In this document: piece after piece, positions 1 to 4,154 of the stretch
Layout: every line of letters begins with the position of its first letter
How positions within the stretch are numbered: position 1 is the stretch's first letter
NCBI GenBank assembly: GCA_964444115.1
Contig: CAYUFT010000113.1
Coordinates: 1 to 5,716 of the forward strand
DNA from: UBA349 sp964444115
Lineage (GTDB): Archaea > Methanobacteriota > Methanobacteria > Methanobacteriales > Methanobacteriaceae
Length of the DNA stretch: 5,716 bases
Reading direction: 5' to 3'
Notes under the pieces: generated by a model
The model's input: only the letters and a program-made list of their open reading frames with translations
The model's database searches: none
What the model was told of the DNA's origin: nothing
Made by a program: the position numbers and the translations under genes

Positions 1-1
1 A

Positions 2-169
2 AAACCTGAAAAACACGTTCGCTATGAGTTAGGGCCAGTAGCAGTTTTAGGAGAAATACAACAGGTTGATAAACTTCCTAAAACCCGAAGTGGGAAAATA
101 ATGAGACGTATTTTAAGAGCTCAGGAAGAAGGAGAAGATTTAGGTGATACTTCCACCTTAGAAGACTGA
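2..169 (+). CDS. acs: Acetyl-CoA synthetase (AMP-forming), C-terminal end, partial
   Basis: Only the last 55 codons are present; the gene enters from the left edge and ends at TGA 167-169. AMP-forming acetyl-CoA synthetase converts acetate, ATP and CoA to acetyl-CoA, AMP and PPi in the cytoplasm, and in autotrophic methanogens it allows acetate assimilation. The fragment carries the PKTRSGKIMRRILRA signature of the small C-terminal domain of acyl-adenylate enzymes. The lysine in SGK is the catalytic lysine that is acetylated to switch off bacterial Acs; whether that happens here is unknown. The ending LGDTSTLED matches the LGDTSTL-A/E-D ending typical of true acetyl-CoA synthetases, which favours acetate over longer acyl substrates. 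The protein stops directly after this motif, slightly earlier than many bacterial homologues. The symbol is by family resemblance; with most of the gene missing, a propionate-preferring paralogue cannot be excluded. Confidence 0.88.
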   Translation, partial: KPEKHVRYELGPVAVLGEIQQVDKLPKTRSGKIMRRILRAQEEGEDLGDTSTLED

Positions 170-198
170 ATATTTAATTAAATACATATTCAGTTTTT
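166..198 (+). terminator. Hairpin plus U-tract at the end of acs
   Basis: CTGAATAT (166-173) and ATATTCAG (186-193) form a perfect 8-bp inverted repeat around a 12-nt loop, directly followed by TTTTT (194-198). The 5' arm contains the TGA stop codon of acs, so the structure overlaps the end of the coding region. Archaeal termination depends mainly on the U-tract, so the role of the stem is an inference. Confidence 0.55.
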
Positions 199-264
199 AA
201 AACAAAAACAAATATAAAAAATAACATATTCAGTTTTTAAAACAAATAAACAAATATAAAAAAA
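184..264 (+). repeat. Two-copy tandem duplication behind acs (40-42 bp unit)
   Basis: A 23-base block with core ATATTCAGTTTTTAAAAC occurs at 184-206 and again, without mismatch, at 224-246. The match continues through ACAAATATAAAAA after a 2-base length difference, so the unit is 40-42 bp. The first copy contains the 3' arm and U-tract of the acs terminator hairpin; the second lacks a matching 5' arm. A weaker third echo (TTAATTAAATACAAATTC, about 265-282) resembles the sequence just before copy one. This looks like replication slippage in AT-rich DNA. It duplicates a U-tract and so could provide a second termination point. Confidence 0.75.
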
Positions 265-505
265 TTAATTAAATACAAATTCTTTTTTTATAAATAAAAT
301 AGAAATACTGAAAATTATTTTAATATTATTTTAAAAAAATATTTTATTAAATAATGGATAAGCAATCCTAACAAGGTAATCCTTTTAAGATAAGTAAATT
401 ATAGACATATGATAAGTAAGGAATGATTAAATTTTTAAATTTGAATTTATTATATCCTACCCTTAAACTTCTTATGTATGGCTATTTAAAAGCAAATAGG
501 TAAAG
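265..505. other. AT-rich spacer without a convincing gene
   Basis: This part of the acs-to-microprotein spacer is strongly AT-rich, with only scattered GC islands. A small hairpin, AAGG-TAAT-CCTT at 373-384, is followed by TT, and the hexamer AATCCT occurs on both sides of it. A 26-codon reading frame (423-503) lacks a properly spaced ribosome binding site and is not called. The decamer AAAGCAAATA occurs at 489-498 and again at 556-565. I see no tRNA, C/D-box RNA motif pair or CRISPR repeat here. Confidence 0.5.
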
Positions 506-513
506 TATATAAG
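500..513 (+). promoter_or_regulatory. Candidate TATA-box promoter for the 30-aa basic protein gene
   Basis: TATATAAG at 506-513, preceded by the purine-rich GTAAAG, is a good archaeal TATA/BRE-like element. Initiation about 25 bases downstream, near 532-538, would give a leader of about 165 nt before the small gene at 702. AT-rich DNA produces such matches by chance, and nearer A/T-rich alternatives exist, for example around 662-672. Confidence 0.4.
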
Positions 514-594
514 TAATTATTAAAAAAGATATCAAAGAACAAATATTGGCGTGTTAAAGCAAATATTAATTTCCTTAATCGCTAATTAATAATA

Positions 595-644
595 AACGTT
601 GAAATATCATATTCACGTTAAAATCAAATTGAGTGTGTTCAATT
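595..644 (+). promoter_or_regulatory. Two adjacent hairpins in the putative leader of the small basic protein gene
   Basis: The first element is AACGT (595-599) pairing with ACGTT (615-619), extended inward past an unpaired T by GAA/TTC. The second, 7 bases on, is a perfect 6-bp stem, AATTGA (627-632) with TCAATT (639-644), around the loop GTGTGT. Their position, 57-107 bases upstream of the start codon and probably inside the transcript, suits an RNA leader that controls translation, or DNA operators for a regulator. Neither matches a riboswitch class I recognise. Confidence 0.35.
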
Positions 645-689
645 AAATTTAGATTCATGCTCTTAAATAAATAATAAAATTAATAATTT

Positions 690-696
690 GGAGGTG
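690..696 (+). promoter_or_regulatory. Strong Shine-Dalgarno site of the 30-aa gene
   Basis: GGAGGTG is a full complement to the CACCTCC anti-Shine-Dalgarno at the 3' end of archaeal 16S rRNA. It sits five bases before the ATG at 702. It is the best ribosome binding site in the window and the main reason for calling such a short reading frame a gene. Confidence 0.85.
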
Positions 697-701
697 AAAA
701 T

Positions 702-794
702 ATGTCCAAAGTCAAAGGAACCAATAAAAGAACCAGACCAAAATCCCGATACAGGAAAGCTGGAAGTAAAAGAGGAAGAGGAGTTAAGCATTAG
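702..794 (+). CDS. Very basic 30-residue microprotein, possible nucleic-acid or ribosome-binding peptide
   Basis: The frame encodes 30 residues, starting MSKVKGTNKRTR and ending KRGRGVKH. It has 13 Lys/Arg (7 K, 6 R), one His, and no Asp or Glu, with Gly, Ser, Pro and a single Tyr between the charges. There is no hydrophobic core, so it should be disordered or fold only on RNA or DNA. The near-perfect ribosome binding site, the stop followed by a strong hairpin, and the isolated position with a probable promoter of its own support a real, well-translated gene. In size and charge it recalls tiny ribosomal proteins such as bacterial bTHX or archaeal/eukaryotic eL41, but I do not find their sequence signatures, so no name is given. 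A role in RNA binding, ribosome assembly or nucleoid packing is inference from composition only. It is too short for routine gene finders and may be unannotated in relatives. Confidence 0.72.
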   Translation: MSKVKGTNKRTRPKSRYRKAGSKRGRGVKH

Positions 795-812
795 TTTATA
801 AATTAATTTGCA

Positions 813-845
813 GAGGACTTTCCTTTAAGGAGGGTAACTCTCCTC
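813..845 (+). terminator. GC-rich hairpin with an alternative fold after the small basic gene
   Basis: AGGAGGG (828-834) pairs with CTCTCCT (838-844) around the 3-base loop TAA, giving seven pairs including one G-T. The upstream GAGGA (813-817) can instead pair with TCCTC (841-845), and TCCT (821-824) with AGGA (828-831), so two mutually exclusive folds exist. It begins 18 bases after the small gene's stop codon and stands out in otherwise AT-rich DNA. An AT-only 8-bp hairpin follows at 851-871. No clean U-tract follows, so RNA 3'-end protection, processing or regulation are alternatives to termination. Confidence 0.45.
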
Positions 846-871
846 ATCTATTATTATAGTTATTATAATAA

Positions 872-1065
872 TTATATAGTTTATTTTAAATAAAATTTCA
901 TTGTAACTTATTTACCATTTATTAATTCATTCTAATTCAATTATTTTTATAAAACTATTTTTAAATAATAAAATTATTCTAATTTTAATTTAAACCAAGA
1001 AAAATTATTTTTAATTAATTCTATGTGTATCCCTATTTTTCAAAATACCTAATAGTATTCATATT
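872..1065. other. AT-rich spacer with no recognisable gene
   Basis: Between the hairpins behind the small gene and the promoter region of the nitroreductase there is only AT-rich sequence with short A/T palindromes expected by chance, for example ATTTTAAATAAAAT near 883-897. I see no reading frame with a ribosome binding site, no RNA gene and no mobile-element end on either strand. Confidence 0.5.
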
Positions 1066-1078
1066 AGAAATATAAATT
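1066..1078 (+). promoter_or_regulatory. Candidate BRE/TATA promoter of the nitroreductase gene
   Basis: AGAAA followed directly by TATAAATT resembles an archaeal BRE plus TATA box. It would start transcription near 1095-1102, leaving about 80-85 nt of leader before the ATG at 1182. A weaker alternative, TATTTAATT near 1114, would give a 40-nt leader. The choice cannot be made from sequence alone. Confidence 0.35.
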
Positions 1079-1181
1079 AAATTATTAATGCTTAAATTAA
1101 AAATAAAAGTTAGTATTTAATTTACTGAATTTCAGATATTAATCTAAATCATGTTCTCAATAACTAATCCGAGATGAAAAA

Positions 1182-1985
1182 ATGTCCCAATTCAATCTAG
1201 ATCAAAGTAAATGTAATTCTTGTGGAAGCTGTGCCTCTAACTGCCCCGTGGGCCATATAGAAATGAATAATTATCCACAAACAATACCTGAAACCTCGTG
1301 TTCTAGTTGTGGACACTGCGAAGCAGGATGTTCGGAAGGAGCCATTGATATATCTGGGCCTAACTTAGAACCTCCTTTAGTAAATATTTCTTCTGAAATC
1401 TCACCCGAAGATATGGGGAACTACATGCGGAACCGCAGATCAATTAGAAACTACAAGAAGAATACCATTCCTCGGAAAACAATTGAAGAAGTTATGGATA
1501 TTGTCCGTTTTGCCCCATCTGGAGTTAATCAGCAGCCTATTAACTGGATAATAATTGAAGATCCGGAAAAAGTGAAAGTTCTGGCCGGACTCTGTATTCA
1601 ATGGATGGAAGAATTAGTAGAATCGAATTCACCTTTAGCCCAGGTATTACCAATGGAATCTTTAATTAAAGTTTCAAAAACGGGATCAGATCCTATTTTA
1701 AGAGGCGCTCCTCATGTTTTTATTGCCACGGCCCATGATAATCAAGGCAGTGCCGTGACTGATGGAGTTATTGCCCTTAGCCATTTAGAACTGGCCTTGC
1801 CTTCCTATGATTTAGGTTCTTGTTGGGCTGGTTTTTTAAAGATGGCCTCTGATTACGAACCGATTAGAGAATTTTTAGAATTAAAAGAAAATGAACTGTT
1901 TATTGGAGCTTTAATGGTTGGATATCCAGATTGTAAGTTTTATAGAGTTCCTAAAAGAGAAAAATTATCTGTTAAATATATTTAA
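1182..1985 (+). CDS. Nitroreductase family protein with N-terminal 2x[4Fe-4S] ferredoxin domain
   Basis: The 267-aa protein joins two modules. Residues 11-21 (C11, C14, C17, C21) and 40-50 (C40, C43, C46, C50) are two CxxCxxCxxxC sets of a bacterial-type ferredoxin binding two [4Fe-4S] clusters. From about residue 78 comes an FMN-binding nitroreductase fold: R85-R-S-I-R89-N-Y91 and A111-P-S-G-V-N-Q-Q-P119 are the usual FMN-phosphate and isoalloxazine segments, and GALMVGYP with a C-terminal VPKRE is the usual end. The likely role is cytoplasmic two-electron reduction of a quinone, nitro or other conjugated substrate, with electrons arriving through the fused ferredoxin rather than directly from NAD(P)H; the true substrate is unknown. 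The start follows GAGATG at 1171-1176, and an upstream ATG at 1151 stops at once. The gene stands alone and converges on the CDF gene. A decayed partial copy lies at about 3111-3217. Confidence 0.9.
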   Translation: MSQFNLDQSKCNSCGSCASNCPVGHIEMNNYPQTIPETSCSSCGHCEAGCSEGAIDISGPNLEPPLVNISSEISPEDMGNYMRNRRSIRNYKKNTIPRKTIEEVMDIVRFAPSGVNQQPINWIIIEDPEKVKVLAGLCIQWMEELVESNSPLAQVLPMESLIKVSKTGSDPILRGAPHVFIATAHDNQGSAVTDGVIALSHLELALPSYDLGSCWAGFLKMASDYEPIREFLELKENELFIGALMVGYPDCKFYRVPKREKLSVKYI

Positions 1986-2005
1986 TGAAAAATAATGGGA
2001 TATAA

Positions 2006-2080
2006 TAATGAATAATTTTTTATTAAAATAAAATTAAAAATTTTTTAAAATAAATATTTTTATCATTTTTTCTTTAAATT
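2006..2080 (+). repeat. 3' flank of the nitroreductase gene, copy A of a dispersed repeat
   Basis: This AT-rich stretch, 20 bases after the nitroreductase stop, reappears at 3215-3290. The best part is 2027-2057 against 3235-3266, identical except for one inserted A by hand alignment. Low complexity alone would make this weak, but it is colinear with the coding match to the nitroreductase relic, which supports common origin. Confidence 0.55.
2015..2071 (+). terminator. T-tract terminator region between convergent genes
   Basis: Several T runs follow the nitroreductase stop (2016-2021, 2041-2046, 2057-2061, 2066-2070), the form archaeal RNA polymerase uses for factor-independent termination. 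The region also holds A runs that read as T runs on the other strand (around 2036-2040 and 2047-2050), so it may end the convergent CDF transcript as well. Confidence 0.5.
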
Positions 2081-2123
2081 TGAATCTGTTTAATTTATTC
2101 ATATTTTATCCAATAGCAATAAT

Positions 2124-2996
2124 TTAAGTTTCTTTGCATGGATCTACATGAACCGTGACATCGTTTATACCCGTTATAGAAGTTTTAAGCTTATATTCCA
2201 CTTTATGGGCAATATCGTGTGCTTCTTCCAATGTGAAATCTGATTCCAAAACAATGTGCAAATCTACATAAATAGAAGAAGTCGGTCCTCTGGTTCTTAT
2301 TTTATGACAATCTTTTACATTTTTTACTGAATTAACAATTATTCGGACGGATTCTTTATCTAAAGGTGCTTTATCCATTAAAATTTCTGAACTATTGATA
2401 ATAATCTTTATTCCAGCACGGGCAATTAATATTACGATTAAAATAGCAATAATAGGGTCTGCGATCACATAACCTAATTTAATCATTATAAACCCAAAAA
2501 TAACAGCTATAGATGCATAAATATCGCTTCGAGTATGTAATGAATCTGCAATTAGTATGGTGCTACCTAATTTTTTACCCTGTTTATTTTCATACCATGA
2601 AACCCATATATTAATGGCAATAGTAATTCCCATAACTAAAAAACTTACAGTGGTAATATCTGGCGTTGAGGGATTGAAAAGCCGGTTTATGGCCGATTGA
2701 AATATTTCAAAGCAAGTGAAAAATAATAAAACAGCTATCCCTAACGAAGCCAAAGTTTCAAACTTACCATGTCCATAGGGATGTTCAGAATCCGGTGGCC
2801 TAGCAGCAATCATTATTCCTACAATGCCCACTACATTAGAAATTCCATCAAACATGGAATGAAACCCGTCAGATAATATACTCAAAGAATTAGTATACCA
2901 CCCATATGCCAGTTTGATCATAGAAACCGCCAAATTCAAAAAAAGGATAAAAATAAGGATATTCCTAACTTTTTTGTAGTAATTATTTTCATTCAT
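2124..2996 (-). CDS. Cation diffusion facilitator (CDF) family metal transporter
   Basis: This 290-aa protein has the full CDF plan: six membrane helices (residues about 12-205) and a cytoplasmic ferredoxin-like domain (about 210-290). Such proteins work as dimers and export Zn2+, Mn2+, Fe2+ or Co2+ in exchange for protons. The transport site is visible as H46 and D50 (SDGFHSMFD) in helix 2 and H154 and D158 (ADSLHTRSD) in helix 5, a two-His/two-Asp set. HPYGHGK (72-78) is the family motif between helices 2 and 3. The C-terminal domain keeps H231, H247, H260, H283 and D285, close to the positions of the dimer-interface zinc ligands of E. coli YiiP. Substrate choice (Zn or Mn more likely) is inferred from these ligands only. 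The next in-frame Met is inside helix 1, so M1 is the best start; the ribosome binding site (AGGGA region) is weak. It is flanked on one side by the nitroreductase gene and on the other by its relic. Confidence 0.93.
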   Translation of the reverse strand: MNENNYYKKVRNILIFILFLNLAVSMIKLAYGWYTNSLSILSDGFHSMFDGISNVVGIVGIMIAARPPDSEHPYGHGKFETLASLGIAVLLFFTCFEIFQSAINRLFNPSTPDITTVSFLVMGITIAINIWVSWYENKQGKKLGSTILIADSLHTRSDIYASIAVIFGFIMIKLGYVIADPIIAILIVILIARAGIKIIINSSEILMDKAPLDKESVRIIVNSVKNVKDCHKIRTRGPTSSIYVDLHIVLESDFTLEEAHDIAHKVEYKLKTSITGINDVTVHVDPCKET

Positions 2997-3044
2997 GATT
3001 ATCCCTTATTACTGCTATTTATCATGATTCGTGAATTTCAATAG

Positions 3045-3055
3045 GTTTATAATAA
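3045..3055 (-). promoter_or_regulatory. Candidate TATA box of the CDF gene
   Basis: On the minus strand, TTATTATAAAC lies about 50-60 bases before the start codon at 2996. It would place initiation near 3020-3028 and give a short leader of about 25-30 nt. The octamer TCATGATT occurs across the start codon (2993-3000) and again at 3022-3029, close to the predicted start site. This could be a regulator site, but the element is short and self-palindromic at its centre (TCATGA). Confidence 0.35.
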
Positions 3056-3110
3056 ATTAATTGTTTTACAGCATATTTATGAGTTTCTAATAAGTAGTTT
3101 TATATTTCAT

Positions 3111-3217
3111 AAACCAGGAAAATAATGGAACTATTATCCAAAGTCAATTAGAATAAATTAGTAGAATCAAATTCATCTTTAGTCCAAGAATTGCCTAGGG
3201 AATCCTTAATTAAATAA
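3111..3217 (+). pseudogene. Decayed internal fragment of the ferredoxin-nitroreductase gene
   Basis: Bases 3155-3214 align without gaps to 1611-1670 of the intact gene, with 50 of 60 identical by hand count. Translated in the same frame they give LVESNSSLVQELPRESLIK, against LVESNSPLAQVLPMESLIK (residues 145-163) in the intact protein. A weaker match continues upstream to about 3111 (intact gene from about 1561) but needs a 2-base frame change, a 9-base deletion, and reads through a TAG at 3149-3151. Just after the matching lysine the relic has TAA (3215-3217), and then sequence matching the region downstream of the intact gene's stop, so about 335 bases have been deleted. No ferredoxin cysteines remain. 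It is a non-functional leftover of a local duplication. Some conserved third-position changes suggest the copy was coding for a time after duplication. Confidence 0.8.
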
Positions 3218-3290
3218 TGAGAATAGTTTTTATTAATAAAATTAAAAATTATTTTAAAATAAATATCTTAATATATTTTTCCTTTTTAAA
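3215..3290 (+). repeat. 3' flank of the nitroreductase relic, copy B of a dispersed repeat
   Basis: This is the partner of 2006-2080. Sharing both coding sequence and downstream sequence with the intact locus shows that the duplicated unit extended past the end of the gene and later lost the segment in between. The remaining stretch of this spacer (about 3056-3110) may be more of the same relic but is too diverged to align with assurance. Confidence 0.55.
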
Positions 3291-3293
3291 TTA

Positions 3294-3312
3294 TTAAAAT
3301 AAAAAAATAATG
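3294..3312 (-). terminator. U-tract behind the YjdF-like gene
   Basis: Read on the minus strand, the sequence about 25-40 bases after the stop of the membrane-protein gene contains TTATTTTTTTATTTTA, including a run of seven T (3301-3307 on the plus strand are A). There is no strong stem before it, as is usual for archaeal termination. Confidence 0.45.
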
Positions 3313-3336
3313 GTTTTATTTAAACTTTAAATTTAA

Positions 3337-4038
3337 TTATCCACCCATTTTAGATATATCATCGGCCACTTTCCAGTGACCACCTTCTTTCTCATATCTC
3401 CGGATTAACAATACACCAATCAAGGCCCCCACAATAGCTCCTGCTGTATCCGTGAATAAATCATTCATGGTATCATCCAGGGCATCTTGGGTAGGTGAAC
3501 CTTGCATCTGGGTGTTTCCGGTAATTGCACCTATAGGCCCATCAGCCAGATAGGTGTCGTAGGTATATTCACCCATTTCTAAAACTCCTCCCAGACCAAT
3601 GGTGAGTAAAACAATTATTCCAGCCATTACTGAAAGTGAAGCTTTTAGTTTTCCAAAGAAATAAGCAGTATAAACCAGCATCATACCAATCAAGGCCACA
3701 TAAAGGGGTAGCATGAAGTGCATGAAATTGTCATAGTGCGGTAATTTAACATATAGGCCCAGAGCATCTCCACCTACCAGCTCGAAAAGAACCATAGATA
3801 ACAACAATATTTCAATTTCTATGGGTATGGCCCTTATATGATTGCCTGTAAAAAATGCAGGGGCATTAATTATGGCCAGAGCGACTAAAATTAACAAACC
3901 AAATATCCTCTCGGCACCATTTGCTCCACCGAAAATCAAAATATATATGCCTGAAATCAATAGAAATATTCGCATGACTCTTAGCAGGTTTCTCTGCAAA
4001 GGACTCACATCTTCCAAATCGGGATTAAGAAAACTCAT
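3337..4038 (-). CDS. Multi-pass membrane protein resembling YjdF/DUF2238 family
   Basis: The 233-aa protein has about six hydrophobic segments (roughly residues 21-38, 45-63, 73-90, 108-128, 134-154 and 198-213) and a charged, soluble C-terminal tail. Polar residues at membrane edges match the pattern I associate with the DUF2238/YjdF group: Y102-D-N-F-M-H107 at the start of a helix, E154 and E157 after another, and D189-T-M-N-D193-L leading into a Gly/Ala-rich last helix (GAIVGALIG). The function of that family is unknown to me. The clustering of conserved Asp, His and Glu near one face would fit an enzymatic or ion-binding site, which is inference. A longer polar loop (about 160-188, Gly/Thr/Gln-rich) precedes the DTMNDL motif. 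The start is well set by AAAGGAGA seven bases before the ATG. It lies 116 bp downstream of the receiver-glycosyltransferase gene on the same strand and could be co-transcribed, though the AT-rich gap could also hold its own promoter. Confidence 0.6.
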   Translation of the reverse strand: MSFLNPDLEDVSPLQRNLLRVMRIFLLISGIYILIFGGANGAERIFGLLILVALAIINAPAFFTGNHIRAIPIEIEILLLSMVLFELVGGDALGLYVKLPHYDNFMHFMLPLYVALIGMMLVYTAYFFGKLKASLSVMAGIIVLLTIGLGGVLEMGEYTYDTYLADGPIGAITGNTQMQGSPTQDALDDTMNDLFTDTAGAIVGALIGVLLIRRYEKEGGHWKVADDISKMGG

Positions 4039-4154
4039 ATTTTTTCTCCTTTTAATAAATAAATAATAAATTTAATTTAATAATTCTATTCAATTATCTA
4101 TTTAATTAACATTACTATCTTTAATTAATAATCCCGTCTAATTAATTATTGAAA

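Noticed and set aside
184..264. CRISPR-like repeat
   Set aside because: There are only two full units, the copies follow each other with almost no spacer, and the sequence is low-complexity; tandem slippage explains it.
423..503. A 26-codon frame (MIKFLNLNLL...) in the acs-microprotein spacer
   Set aside because: AAGGA directly abuts the ATG, leaving no spacing for a ribosome binding site, and the Leu/Asn/Lys-rich composition is what AT-rich DNA yields by chance.
702..794. Naming the small basic protein as eL41 or bTHX
   Set aside because: Size and charge fit, but the eL41 pattern of nearly uninterrupted Arg/Lys and the bTHX pattern (GKGD..TRRGK, GSYGK) are both absent.
872..1065. Short A/T-only palindromes
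   Set aside because: In sequence made almost only of A and T such palindromes are expected by chance and have no associated signal.
3842..4066. A 74-codon plus-strand reading frame
   Set aside because: It lies antisense inside the YjdF-like gene, has no ribosome binding site, and its sequence is explained as the reverse of membrane-helix codons.
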